Source: Pedobacter arcticus A12
Lineage (GTDB): Bacteria > Bacteroidota > Bacteroidia > Sphingobacteriales > Sphingobacteriaceae
DNA: 64,000 bases
Assembly: GCF_000302595.1 (NCBI RefSeq)
Contig: NZ_JH947125.1
Location: 62,001 to 126,000 of the forward strand
Direction of reading: 5' to 3'
The notes under the pieces are model-generated. The model was not told the DNA's origin, searched no databases, and saw only the letters and a program-made list of their open reading frames with translations. Each line of letters begins with the position of its first letter. The stretch's first letter is position 1. The position numbers were made by a program, and so were the translations under genes. Shown here piece after piece: positions 33,736 to 42,233 of this stretch.

Positions 33736-33830
33736 CGCGTTAACGATAGGAGTGACATCCTTTTTTGTCGGTCTGAGCGGAGTCGAAGCCTAGGCAAAAA
33801 AGATATAACGGATAGCGTGTTAAAACGCCC
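33736..33830 (-). repeat. Dispersed intergenic repeat, copy C
   Basis: Minus-strand reading starts GGGCGTTTTAACACGC and ends CGTTAACGCG. It is more diverged than copies A and B but has the same layout: an inner CTTTTTTG/CAAAAAAG stem whose loop contains the same 17 bases as copy A (TCTGAGCGGAGTCGAAG on the plus strand, 33772-33788). It occupies the gap before hemB. Confidence 0.75.
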
Positions 33831-33856
33831 TAATATTTAGAATAAAAATAACAAAG

Positions 33857-34828
33857 ATGTTAAACAGACCAAGAAGAAATAGGAAATCGCAGGTGATTAG
33901 AGATATGGTGCAAGAAAACCACCTTCAGGCGTCGAATTTTATTTTTCCATTGTTTATTGTTGAGGGAAATCAACAAAAAACAGAAGTAGCTTCCATGCCT
34001 GGGATTTTTAGGTATTCTATTGATAATTTACTTCATGAAGTAGAAAGTTGCATGGAATTGGGTTTAAAAGCTTTTGATTTATTTCCTAATATTGAGGAAG
34101 CATTAAAAGATAAAACAGCCAGCGAAAGTGTAAACGAAAAAGGTTTATATCTGCGGACAATTAGAGAAGTTAAAGCTCGTTTTCCAGAAGCCTGCGTAGT
34201 TACAGATGTGGCTATGGATCCATACAGTAGTGATGGGCATGATGGTTTGGTAGAGAACGGAGAAGTTGTTAACGATAAAACGTTAAAAATTTTAGCGGAT
34301 ATGTCGGTTGCTCATGCAAGAGCGGGTGCTGATATTGTGGCACCATCTGATATGATGGATGGTAGGGTGCAATATATCCGCGAAGCCTTAGACGCAGAAG
34401 GTTTTAGCAATGTATCAATCATGTCTTATACGGCAAAATATGCAAGCGCATTTTACGGACCTTTTAGGGATGCTTTAGAATCTGCACCAAAATTCGGAGA
34501 TAAAAAATCTTACCAAATGAATCCGGCAAACCAGCGAGAAGCATTGATAGAAGGGGCATTGGATACACAAGAAGGTGCCGATTTTTTAATGGTAAAGCCA
34601 GCTTTAGCTTATTTAGATGTTATTAAGTTGCTAAAAGATAATTTTGATTTACCAATTGCAGCGTATAATGTAAGTGGTGAGTATGCCATGATTAAAGCTG
34701 CATCGCAACGCGGTTGGTTAAATGAAGAAAAAGCAACGGTAGAAACGTTAATGGGAATTAAAAGGGCCGGTGCCGATGTGATTTTAACCTATCACGCTAA
34801 AGAAGTTTTAAAAAATAAGTGGATTTAA
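33857..34828 (+). CDS. hemB: Porphobilinogen synthase (delta-aminolevulinic acid dehydratase)
   Basis: 323 residues. Two catalytic lysines are visible: MSYTAKYASAFYGPFRDA and MVKPALAYLD, which form Schiff bases with two aminolevulinate molecules to give porphobilinogen. The metal segment reads VVTDVAMDPYSSDGHDG with aspartates and no Cys cluster, so this is the magnesium-type rather than the zinc-type enzyme. Starts 26 bases after a dispersed repeat; hemL follows with no gap in sequence. Confidence 0.96.
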   Translation: MLNRPRRNRKSQVIRDMVQENHLQASNFIFPLFIVEGNQQKTEVASMPGIFRYSIDNLLHEVESCMELGLKAFDLFPNIEEALKDKTASESVNEKGLYLRTIREVKARFPEACVVTDVAMDPYSSDGHDGLVENGEVVNDKTLKILADMSVAHARAGADIVAPSDMMDGRVQYIREALDAEGFSNVSIMSYTAKYASAFYGPFRDALESAPKFGDKKSYQMNPANQREALIEGALDTQEGADFLMVKPALAYLDVIKLLKDNFDLPIAAYNVSGEYAMIKAASQRGWLNEEKATVETLMGIKRAGADVILTYHAKEVLKNKWI

Positions 34829-34870
34829 ATGGGCTTAGGCTTTAAGCCTTTGGTTTTATGCTTTCAAAAT

Positions 34871-36244
34871 ATGTTCGATTCAATAAAAAATATTTTCAAT
34901 AACAATAACGAGGAAACGCCGCTTTTGTACGGAGAAAAGCCTGATATTATTAGAGAAAAATCTGCGGAGCTTTACGAAAAAGCAAAGCAATATTTCCCTG
35001 GTGGTGTTAATTCGCCGGTAAGGGCTTTTAAATCTGTTTATGGAACGCCACTTTTTATAGAAAAAGGGGATGGATGCCGTTTGTGGGATGCCGATGGGAA
35101 TGAATTTATTGATTTCTGCTGTTCTTGGGGACCACTTATTTTAGGTCATAATCACCCAAAAGTTAGGGAAAAAGTAATTGAGGTAATGCAGAACGGAATG
35201 TCTTTTGGTGCGCCAACGGCATTGGAAACAGAACTTGCAGAACTTATTATCAAAAATAATAAATTCATTGAAAAAATAAGATTTACCAGTTCTGGAACAG
35301 AAGCGGTAATGTCTGCCATTCGTTTGGCAAGAGGAGCAACCAAACGCGATAAGATTATCAAATTTGAGGGCTGCTACCACGGTCATAGCGATTCTTTACT
35401 GGTAAAAGCAGGATCTGGTTTGGTTACTTTTGGGGAAACTTCTTCAGCAGGAATTCCAAAAGCTTTCGCTGATGAAACCGTTGTAGTTTCATTAAATGAT
35501 AAAGAAGCGGTGAAAACGGCTTTTGAACAATTTAAAGACCAAATTGCCTGTGTAATTATTGAACCTGTTCCAGCCAATAACGGTTTGCTTTTGCAGGATG
35601 CTGAATATTTGCAGTTTCTTAGAGATATTTGTACAGCCAATGGTGCTTTATTAATTTTTGACGAAGTAATTTCTGGTTTTAGAGTAGGGTTTGAAGGTGC
35701 GGCAGGTTATTATAACATTCAGCCAGATATAATCACTTACGGAAAAATTATTGGTGGTGGTTTGCCAGTTGGCGCTTACGGTGCTTCTGCAACGTTGATG
35801 AGCAATATTTCGCCAGATGGCGCAGTTTACCAAGCAGGTACACTTTCTGGTAATCCGGTTGCTATGGCGGCGGGTATTGCGCAATTAAGCGAATTGGCGA
35901 AATCTAATTTCTATAAGGAGCTGAATTCCAAAACAGAAGAGTTTACCAACGCTATACAACGTTATGCAAGCTCAAAAAGCTACCAATTTAAAGTTTTCCG
36001 AATTGGATCCATTTTCTGGTTTGCTTTTACCGATGCAGAAAAGGTGCAGACCTCAGAAGCAATTGATCCAGCGAGTATGGAAAAATTTAAAATGATGCAT
36101 CGCGAATTGTTAAACCGTGGTATGTATTTTGGACCTTCGGGTTACGAGGTTGGTTTTGTATCTGCAGCGCATAACAAAATAGATCTGGAAAAAGCTAAAA
36201 GAGCAATTTTTGAATGTTTAGATATTGTATTTAAAAACAAATAG
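34871..36244 (+). CDS. hemL: Glutamate-1-semialdehyde 2,1-aminomutase
   Basis: 457 residues from ATG 34871; an in-frame ATG directly after the hemB stop (34829) would add 14 unusual residues. Either way the N-terminus carries about 25-30 residues more than the usual 427-430. The family core begins at SAELYEKAKQYFPGGVNSPVRAF. PLP site: the internal lysine in ITYGKIIGGGLPVGAYG; the phosphate/ring contacts lie in RFTSSGTEAVMSAIRLARG and FDEVISGFRVG. Converts glutamate-1-semialdehyde to aminolevulinate, closing the C5 route begun by HemA. Confidence 0.95.
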   Translation: MFDSIKNIFNNNNEETPLLYGEKPDIIREKSAELYEKAKQYFPGGVNSPVRAFKSVYGTPLFIEKGDGCRLWDADGNEFIDFCCSWGPLILGHNHPKVREKVIEVMQNGMSFGAPTALETELAELIIKNNKFIEKIRFTSSGTEAVMSAIRLARGATKRDKIIKFEGCYHGHSDSLLVKAGSGLVTFGETSSAGIPKAFADETVVVSLNDKEAVKTAFEQFKDQIACVIIEPVPANNGLLLQDAEYLQFLRDICTANGALLIFDEVISGFRVGFEGAAGYYNIQPDIITYGKIIGGGLPVGAYGASATLMSNISPDGAVYQAGTLSGNPVAMAAGIAQLSELAKSNFYKELNSKTEEFTNAIQRYASSKSYQFKVFRIGSIFWFAFTDAEKVQTSEAIDPASMEKFKMMHRELLNRGMYFGPSGYEVGFVSAAHNKIDLEKAKRAIFECLDIVFKNK

Positions 36245-36246
36245 GT

Positions 36247-37116
36247 ATGCGCTTAAAACCCATCACCATATTTTACGCACTGGTTTTTTATGTAATCTCA
36301 CAGCTTTTCTGGTGGGCGGCATTACTGGTTGAACTGGAACCCGCTCGTAGAGGTATGGTAATAGGAGAGGGTTTTGTTTTTATTACTTTAATGACCTTTG
36401 GTATCTACAAACTTCACCAAGCAATTAACCGCGAAAAACGGACGACTGATCAACAGAAAAACTTCTTGCTTTCGGTTACTCATGAGCTTAAATCACCCTT
36501 GGCATCTATCAAACTTTACCTCCAGACAATCAATAAACGCGAACTTGATAAAGAGCAGCAACGCAGTTTTATCTCTAAATGTTTACTGGATATCGAACGC
36601 TTGGATGATTTGGTAGAGAACATGCTATTGGCGACTAAAATCGAAAATAAATCGTACAGCTTCCCAAAAGAGGAGTTGAACCTGTCAGAACTGGTAGAAA
36701 AAATAGTTTCCCGTTTGCAAATTCATGTTTGTAGCAAGGAGTCGATCATCACTTCTATAGATCCAAATGTATTTATTACGGGCGATCAGTTTGCAATGTC
36801 ATCTGTAGTGACTAACTTGATTGAAAATGCAGTGAAATATTCGCCAAGCTGTGTGCCTGTGCATATCGATTTACACCGCAAAGCTAACGGAACGGTGTGT
36901 TTTAAGGTTGCTGATTTAGGGATTGGTATCCCTGATGATGAAAAGCCAAAAGTATTTGACAAGTTTTACCGAGTAGGAAGCGAAGATACGCGTAAAACAA
37001 AAGGAACTGGTTTAGGTTTGTTTATTGTGAAACAAGTTTTAGATCATCACCAAGCACAAATAAAAGTTAAGAATAATCAACCAAAGGGAACGGTTTTTGA
37101 AGTTTCTTTTAATTAA
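36247..37116 (+). CDS. Sensor histidine kinase
   Basis: 289 residues. Two N-terminal membrane helices (about 6-27 and 38-56) with almost no periplasmic loop, then HisKA with phosphorylated His79 in SVTHELKSPLA, and the HATPase domain: N box NLIENAVKYSP, G1 DLGIGIPDD, G2 KGTGLGLFIVKQV. The lack of a large sensor domain suggests intramembrane sensing. It begins two bases after hemL and is followed 12 bases later by its likely response regulator, so the pair is expressed with heme genes; a role in heme or redox control is inferred, not shown. Confidence 0.92.
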   Translation: MRLKPITIFYALVFYVISQLFWWAALLVELEPARRGMVIGEGFVFITLMTFGIYKLHQAINREKRTTDQQKNFLLSVTHELKSPLASIKLYLQTINKRELDKEQQRSFISKCLLDIERLDDLVENMLLATKIENKSYSFPKEELNLSELVEKIVSRLQIHVCSKESIITSIDPNVFITGDQFAMSSVVTNLIENAVKYSPSCVPVHIDLHRKANGTVCFKVADLGIGIPDDEKPKVFDKFYRVGSEDTRKTKGTGLGLFIVKQVLDHHQAQIKVKNNQPKGTVFEVSFN

Positions 37117-37128
37117 ATAGAAAAGAAC

Positions 37129-37836
37129 ATGTCTGTAAAACAAAGAATTTTATTGATGGAAGATGAAGAACATCTTTTAGAGGCCATCAAACTGAATTTA
37201 GAAATGGAAGGCTTTTTTGTAAGAGCCGTTACCGATGGTAAAAAAGCACTTAAAGTGTATAAGGAGGAGAAATTCAACCTTATTATTTTAGATGTGATGG
37301 TTCCAGAAATTGATGGTTTCCAAGTTGCGGAAACAATTCGTTTAGAAAACAGCGAAGTACCCATCATGTTTTTGACTGCCAAAAATACATCAGAAGACAG
37401 AATTACAGGTTTAAAAAAAGGAGCCGACGATTATTTAACCAAACCTTTTAATTTAGAAGAACTGATTTTAAGAGTCAATAATCTGATTAAAAGAAGCATG
37501 AAAGGTGATGATTTAAAAGAAATCAACTCCTATAAAATTGGCGACAAAACCATTTATTTCAATTCTTTTGAACTTAAGAATGACGATGGAACCGTTACTG
37601 CTTTAACCAAAAAGGAAACCATGTTGTTGAAGCTTTTAATTGAGCGTAAAGACGAGGCGGTGTCGCGTGAGCAGATTTTGGAAACAGTATGGAATTACGA
37701 TGTTTACCCATCAACCCGTACCATTGATAATTTTATCTTAACGTTCAGAAAGTATTTTGAACCCGATCAAAAAAATCCAATTTATTTCCATTCTATCCGT
37801 GGTGTAGGCTATAAATTTACCGACGGACATTCGTAA
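37129..37836 (+). CDS. OmpR/PhoB-family response regulator
   Basis: 235 residues. Receiver domain (1-120) with acidic pocket ED at 11-12, phosphoacceptor Asp55 in LIILDVMVPE, Thr and Lys in FLTAKNT and DYLTKPFNL. C-terminal winged helix (about 135-232): TKKETMLLKLLIE, SREQILETVWNYD, RTIDNFILTFRKYFE, GVGYKFTD. Cognate of the kinase immediately upstream. Likely targets are nearby promoters, but no operator repeat was recognised. Confidence 0.93.
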   Translation: MSVKQRILLMEDEEHLLEAIKLNLEMEGFFVRAVTDGKKALKVYKEEKFNLIILDVMVPEIDGFQVAETIRLENSEVPIMFLTAKNTSEDRITGLKKGADDYLTKPFNLEELILRVNNLIKRSMKGDDLKEINSYKIGDKTIYFNSFELKNDDGTVTALTKKETMLLKLLIERKDEAVSREQILETVWNYDVYPSTRTIDNFILTFRKYFEPDQKNPIYFHSIRGVGYKFTDGHS

Positions 37837-37838
37837 AA

Positions 37839-38354
37839 ATGTTTAGCAACCAGGCGAGGATTTTAGTTTGCGTTTTGCTGGCAATGGTTGCTGGCCTGGC
37901 TGCTTGGCTAAAAGTTTACGAGATTTCCGCTTTAAGTGGGATGTTTATTGCGCTAGTAATGTGGGGCTATTTTAAGGAAGGCCCAATAATTTTAGCGGCA
38001 AAACAGTTTAAAGTCAAGAATTATAGCAATGCAAAAGTTCTATTGCATAGCGTAAAAAACCCAGAACTTTTAAATAAGCGCAGAAAGCCATATTACCACT
38101 TTATGTTGGGTAGTATTGCAGTTGCTGATGCAGATTATGATACTGCAGAACTGTATTTAGGCAAATCTGCAGTGTTGGGCTTGCGGGCCAGTGATTTAGG
38201 CGTAGCTTTAATGCATTTGGCAAATATCAGCCTGCGGAATAAGGATAAGGAAAAGGGAATGGTGTGGATTAAGCAAGCAGAGAATTTGCCTTTAACGGCA
38301 AAATATAAGAGCATATTAAGTAATATCGAAAAAGAAATACAGAAGATTAGATGA
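37839..38354 (+). CDS. Membrane-anchored TPR-like protein
   Basis: 171 residues: two membrane helices (about 6-24 and 29-46), then a helical part with two or three degenerate tetratricopeptide-like repeats (FKVKNYSNAKVLLHSV, DADYDTAELYLGKSAVLG, NISLRNKDKEKGMVWIKQAE). I do not recognise a named family. It sits tightly between the response regulator (two bases) and hemE (ATGA overlap), so it is co-translated with both and may scaffold a partner in the pathway. Confidence 0.75.
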   Translation: MFSNQARILVCVLLAMVAGLAAWLKVYEISALSGMFIALVMWGYFKEGPIILAAKQFKVKNYSNAKVLLHSVKNPELLNKRRKPYYHFMLGSIAVADADYDTAELYLGKSAVLGLRASDLGVALMHLANISLRNKDKEKGMVWIKQAENLPLTAKYKSILSNIEKEIQKIR

Positions 38355-39376
38355 AGAATTCCTTGTTTATAGATTCGGCGTTTTCTAGAAAAACAGAGCG
38401 CCCACCGGTTTGGATGATGCGTCAGGCAGGTCGTTTTATGCCCGAGTATTGGGAGATTAAAAACAAATACTCGTTTTTAGAAATGTGTAAAACGCCAGAA
38501 ATTGCTGCAGATGTAACCATGTTGCCTGTTGATTTATTGGGAATTGATGCCGCTATTTTATTTTGCGATATTTTGGTAACCGGCGAAGCAATGGGAGGGG
38601 ATTTAAGCTTTACCCAAGGCATAGGTCCACGGTTTGCTAATCCTATCAAAAATGAAAAAGACATCGACAATTTACGTGTTGATGTAATGGATAACCTGCA
38701 ATACGTTGCTGATGCCATTAAAGTGATTCAACAACGGTTAAGTGGTTCTATTCCGTTAATTGGTTTTGCAGGTGCACCTTTTACCGTGATGAGCTATTTG
38801 ATAGAAGGCGGTTCGTCTAAAGATTTTAAGCTTACCAAGCTTTTTATCCATAACCATCCAGCATTGGCGCACAAGTTATTGAGCAAGATTGCTACAGTTA
38901 CTATTGATTATTTAAACCTACAGATTGCAGCGGGTGTAAATGCGGTGCAGTTGTTTGATAGCTGGGCACTTTCTTTATCTTGGGATGATTATAAGGAGTT
39001 TTCGCATCAATATAATGTGGATATCATCTCTAAACTAAACAGAAAAGATGTTCCGGTAATTTCTTTCTGTAAAGGAAGTTCTGTTTTTGCACCATTGATG
39101 GTTGAAGCAAAACCAGATGTTGTTTCTATTGACTGGAACGCAGATTTAAGAAATATAAAAGATATTATCCCCGCAAACATCGCTGTTCAAGGGAATTTGG
39201 ATCCACATATTTTGTATGCCGATAAACATGTGATCAAAGACCGCATACATCGTTTATTTGAACGTATGCGTGGTGTAGATGGATTTGTTTTTAACTTAGG
39301 TCATGGTATTATGCCAGACATCCCTTTCGACCATGTGAAATACGCAGTTGAAGTGGTGAAAGAATTTAGATACTAG
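38351..39376 (+). CDS. hemE: Uroporphyrinogen decarboxylase
   Basis: 341 residues, standard length. Signature PPVWMMRQAGRFMPEYWEIK near residue 18 holds the conserved Arg pair and Asp neighbours; other family parts are LFCDILVTGEAMG, GFAGAPFTVMSYLIEGGSSKDF and NLGHGIMPDIPFDHV. Decarboxylates the four acetate side chains of uroporphyrinogen III to coproporphyrinogen III. The start overlaps the preceding stop (ATGA). Confidence 0.96.
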   Translation: MKNSLFIDSAFSRKTERPPVWMMRQAGRFMPEYWEIKNKYSFLEMCKTPEIAADVTMLPVDLLGIDAAILFCDILVTGEAMGGDLSFTQGIGPRFANPIKNEKDIDNLRVDVMDNLQYVADAIKVIQQRLSGSIPLIGFAGAPFTVMSYLIEGGSSKDFKLTKLFIHNHPALAHKLLSKIATVTIDYLNLQIAAGVNAVQLFDSWALSLSWDDYKEFSHQYNVDIISKLNRKDVPVISFCKGSSVFAPLMVEAKPDVVSIDWNADLRNIKDIIPANIAVQGNLDPHILYADKHVIKDRIHRLFERMRGVDGFVFNLGHGIMPDIPFDHVKYAVEVVKEFRY

Positions 39377-39381
39377 AGAGC

Positions 39382-39418
39382 CTCATCCTAAATCCTTCTC
39401 CAAAGGAGAAGGACTTTG
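39382..39418 (-). repeat. Short hairpin repeat, family 2, copy 1
   Basis: Minus-strand reading is a 9-bp hairpin TCCTTCTCC/GGAGAAGGA with a 3-base loop followed by a tail ending GATGAGGC. The same arrangement with changed stem bases occurs at 50249-50279. It could also act as a terminator of hemE read-through, although no T run follows on the plus strand beyond a few bases. Confidence 0.6.
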
Positions 39419-39471
39419 ACTTGCTAGCTTTAGACGTTTGATTGTGCATTTTTAGCTCTCGGCTTCGCACT

Positions 39472-39525
39472 TTTGAATTATAAGCTATTTGTTACTTTTG
39501 ACTTTTAACTTTGCACTTTTAACTT
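39472..39525 (+). promoter_or_regulatory. hemJ promoter with 7-base tandem repeats
   Basis: TTTG at 39472-39475 and TACTTTTG at 39493-39500, 17 bases apart, match the Bacteroidota -33/-7 consensus closely. From 39494 four and a half copies of a 7-base unit ACTTTTR (ACTTTTG, ACTTTTA, ACTTTGC, ACTTTTA, ACTT) run to 39525, two bases before the hemJ ATG, so the -7 box is part of the array and the rest fills the leader. Confidence 0.6.
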
Positions 39526-39527
39526 AG

Positions 39528-40067
39528 ATGTACAGATACATACTTTCCATTCATATTATTTTTGTAGTGAGCTGGATGGCAGGCTTGTTTTACATTGTGC
39601 GGTTATTTATTTACCATACCGAGGCCAATGATAGGCCAGAACAGGAGCGTTTGATTTTGCAAAAGCAATTTCAGATAATGGAAAGTAAGTTGTGGAATAT
39701 CATCACCACGCCGGCAATGGTTTTATCGGTTGTGGCTGGCTTAACCATGCTTTACCTTAACTCTGGTCTTTTGCATACCAATTGGATGTGGGTTAAGTTA
39801 GCTTTTGTGGTAGGTTTGCTGATTTATCATTTTATGTGTGCGGGAATTATCAAGCAGTTGAGGAACGGCAGGTTTTGGATGACAAGTACGCAACTCCGCT
39901 TGTGGAATGAATTAGCCACCATCTTTTTAGTAGCAATTGTATTTACCGTGATTTTGAAAAGTGCGGTGGACTGGGTGTACGGATTGGTCGGTTTAGTGAT
40001 TTTTGCAGCTGTAATTATGATGGCCGTGAAGCTTTATAAAAAATCTAGAGAGAAGAATAAGTTGTAA
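39528..40067 (+). CDS. hemJ: Protoporphyrinogen oxidase HemJ-like membrane protein
   Basis: 179 residues, four or five membrane helices. HemJ-family markers are the first helix with His9 (YILSIHIIFVVSWMAGLFY), the R-x-FIYH stretch just after it, and W-x-W-V-K-L in the third helix (TNWMWVKLAFVV). The position at the end of a heme locus supports the assignment; the family oxidises protoporphyrinogen IX to protoporphyrin IX, using heme b as cofactor. The C-terminus has an additional helix and basic tail. No hemG or hemY-type oxidase lies in the window. Confidence 0.88.
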   Translation: MYRYILSIHIIFVVSWMAGLFYIVRLFIYHTEANDRPEQERLILQKQFQIMESKLWNIITTPAMVLSVVAGLTMLYLNSGLLHTNWMWVKLAFVVGLLIYHFMCAGIIKQLRNGRFWMTSTQLRLWNELATIFLVAIVFTVILKSAVDWVYGLVGLVIFAAVIMMAVKLYKKSREKNKL

Positions 40068-40074
40068 GTCTTTA

Positions 40075-40172
40075 ACACCACCTCGAGGAACGAGAAGTCT
40101 CGCATGTATGTTGTCCCTTTATAAGTTTGGAAATTTGCTTGTGAGATGCCTCCTATCGTCGACATGACTAAC
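40075..40172. repeat. Intergenic repeat-like element, family 3
   Basis: The core CGAGGAACGAGAAGTCTCGC at 40084-40103 and the distal GAGATGCCTCC...TCGACATGAC at 40142-40167 form complementary arms (GTCTCGC/GTGAGATG and neighbouring bases). The layout resembles the GCGAGGAACGAAGCAATC-type elements seen between genes in many bacteria. It fills the space between convergent hemJ and the TetR gene. Confidence 0.45.
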
Positions 40173-40180
40173 CGTAGAGC

Positions 40181-40756
40181 CTACAAAGCCGCTTTTACCA
40201 AATAAGGTAAAATCTCTTTCTGAAAAGAAATAAAGTTCTTACGAACGTCGGCATCACTCACAGAGGTAAAAGCGAAAGAGAAGATGATGCTCTTGCTCGC
40301 TTTAATCAAAAACCTTAATCGTTCTGGGTAAGTTTCATCGCTGTTTAATTCCTCAATTGCTAAAAACTCCTGATAAAGTAAACGTTCCAACTCGTCGGAA
40401 AGGTTCTTTAAAAATTCTTGCGCATTAGCAGATTCTCTGATGAAATCCCATCCGATAAACTCGTTACAAACGGTATAAGATAGCTTGCTTACCCTTAAAA
40501 TCAATAAGGTTAGGTGTTCTTCTTTATTGATGTTCTTACTGTCTTGATGAACTAAATCGTTGATACTCACCCTTAGGTAATCCATTAAAATGGCATGTAG
40601 AACCAGTTCTTTACTTTCGAAATATTTGTAAATAGTGGCTTTGGCAATCTTAGCTCGCTTAGCAATTTCGTTAACGCTGGTTTTATGGTAACCGTATTTA
40701 CGGAAGAGATCCTGAGCGGATTTTTTTATACTTTCTTTGATTTTATCTACTTCCAT
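40181..40756 (-). CDS. TetR/AcrR-family transcriptional regulator
   Basis: 191 residues. N-terminal helix-turn-helix in the TetR pattern: AQDLFRKYGYHKTSVNEIAKR, AKIAKATIYKYFESKELVLHAIL. The C-terminal half is helical and has no assigned ligand. Transcribed leftward, stop near the family 3 element. It starts four bases before the end of the lipoprotein gene at 40760, so the two are probably co-transcribed. Confidence 0.9.
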   Translation of the reverse strand: MEVDKIKESIKKSAQDLFRKYGYHKTSVNEIAKRAKIAKATIYKYFESKELVLHAILMDYLRVSINDLVHQDSKNINKEEHLTLLILRVSKLSYTVCNEFIGWDFIRESANAQEFLKNLSDELERLLYQEFLAIEELNSDETYPERLRFLIKASKSIIFSFAFTSVSDADVRKNFISFQKEILPYLVKAAL

Positions 40757-40759
40757 AAA

Positions 40760-41176
40760 CTAGTTAAAAATTGTAATCTGGGAGCTGGTTACAGTAACGT
40801 AATATTGCTTTAGCGGTCTGGTTGCAGGTGCTTTTATGGAGTAACCATCTTCCAGCGTAAATATGGAACCCGAACAAGGATCTGTAGCTGTAATGCTTGG
40901 ATCGTTTACATTTACTGCACATTTGCTTTCGGGATTGAAAGTGCTGCACCTATCATATGCAACAACCTGACCGTTGGTTTTTTTGTATAAAATAATTCCG
41001 GACACACCACCTCTAATCAATACATAGCCACCAACCGCAGTAAGTTGCGAAAAATTGGGGTCATTAACAGAGATGCGTATATCTACAGGAACATCTGCAA
41101 TGTAATCCTTTTCTTTACCACAAGATTGTATCAGTAAAATTGTAAATAAAGAAAGGTAGAGTGTTAGCTTTTTCAT
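40760..41176 (-). CDS. Rieske-fold lipoprotein lacking the cluster ligands
   Basis: 138 residues. Lipoprotein signal with acylation at Cys19 (LLIQSCGKE). The rest matches the Rieske beta fold by hand alignment: GGYVLIRGG, NGQVVAYDRCST, DPCSGSIFTLEDGYSIKAPAT, PLKQYYVTV. The usual C-x-H and C-x2-H ligands are altered: Cys77 stays but its partner His is Thr79, and the second pair aligns with Asp99 and Ser102. Cys86 and Cys101, which form the disulfide in Rieske proteins, are kept. So a 2Fe-2S cluster is unlikely. Placed between pheS and a TetR gene, transcribed with them. Confidence 0.7.
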   Translation of the reverse strand: MKKLTLYLSLFTILLIQSCGKEKDYIADVPVDIRISVNDPNFSQLTAVGGYVLIRGGVSGIILYKKTNGQVVAYDRCSTFNPESKCAVNVNDPSITATDPCSGSIFTLEDGYSIKAPATRPLKQYYVTVTSSQITIFN

Positions 41177-41177
41177 T

Positions 41178-42233
41178 TTAGATGACTTCGGTTTGGAATT
41201 GTTTTAAGAAACGGACATCGTTCTCGGAAAACAAACGCAAATCTTTAATCTGATATTTTAAATTGGTGATTCTTTCGATACCCATTCCAAAAGCAAAACC
41301 GGTATATTTTTTAGAATCGATGTTTACATTGTCTAATACGTTCGGGTCAATCATACCGCAACCTAAAATTTCTACCCAACCACTTTGTTTACACATTTGG
41401 CAACCTGCCCCTTTGCAAATGGTACAAGAAATATCCATTTCTGCAGATGGCTCTGTGAATGGGAAATAAGACGGACGGAAACGAACTTTTGTACCTTCGC
41501 CGTATAGCTCTTGAACAAAGTAGTATAAAGTTTGTTTTAAATCGGCAAAAGAAACGTTTTCATCAACGTACAAACCTTCCACTTGGTGGAAAAAACAGTG
41601 TGCTCTTGCAGAGATAGCTTCATTTCGGTAAACCCGACCAGGCATTAAAGCTCTAAAAGGTGGTTTCCCAGCTTCCATTAAACGAACTTGCACTGATGAG
41701 GTATGTGTGCGGAGCGCATAAGCCCCTTTTTCTTCTGCTGTGTTTTCAGAGTTATTTGTTGGTTTTTGCACAAAGAAAGTATCCTGCATGTCTCTTGCAG
41801 GGTGTTCCTCGGGGAAGTTTAACGCCGAGAAATTATGCCAATCGTCTTCAATCTCTGGCCCTTCGGCTAAAACAAAACCTAAACGTTTGAAAATTTCTAC
41901 AATTTCTTTACGTACTAAATTTAAGGGATGACGACCGCCAATTTCAAATCCTTCGCCCGGTAAAGTGAGGTCTTCTTTCTTGCTTTGCGCATCTCCGGTT
42001 GTAAAGTTATCCTTATGGTCGTTAAATTTAGCTTCCGCTAATTGTTTAAACTGATTCAGTACTTTTCCCAATACGCGTTTTTCTTCGGGCGATACCGCTT
42101 TAAACTCGTCGAATAAATCTTTGATAATACCTTTTGTTCCCAGAAATTTGATGCGGAAAGTCTCTAATTCTTCTGCCGTTTTGGGTTCAAAAGCATTGAT
42201 TTCGGTAGTGTATTGACTGATTTTAGACTGCAT
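41178..42233 (-). CDS. pheS: Phenylalanyl-tRNA synthetase alpha subunit
   Basis: 351 residues from ATG 42233 (MQSKISQYT); an in-frame TTG at 42242 would add three residues. Class II synthetase core: GGRHPLNLVRKEIVEIFKRLGF, EIEDDWHNFSALNFPEEHPARD, HTSSVQVRLM, FRPSYFPFTEPSAE (motif 2 neighbourhood), and FGMGIERITNLKYQIKD (motif 3). Cysteines CTICKGAGCQMC are the family's zinc-type site. It attaches phenylalanine to its tRNA with PheT, whose gene is not in the window. Confidence 0.96.
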   Translation of the reverse strand: MQSKISQYTTEINAFEPKTAEELETFRIKFLGTKGIIKDLFDEFKAVSPEEKRVLGKVLNQFKQLAEAKFNDHKDNFTTGDAQSKKEDLTLPGEGFEIGGRHPLNLVRKEIVEIFKRLGFVLAEGPEIEDDWHNFSALNFPEEHPARDMQDTFFVQKPTNNSENTAEEKGAYALRTHTSSVQVRLMEAGKPPFRALMPGRVYRNEAISARAHCFFHQVEGLYVDENVSFADLKQTLYYFVQELYGEGTKVRFRPSYFPFTEPSAEMDISCTICKGAGCQMCKQSGWVEILGCGMIDPNVLDNVNIDSKKYTGFAFGMGIERITNLKYQIKDLRLFSENDVRFLKQFQTEVI

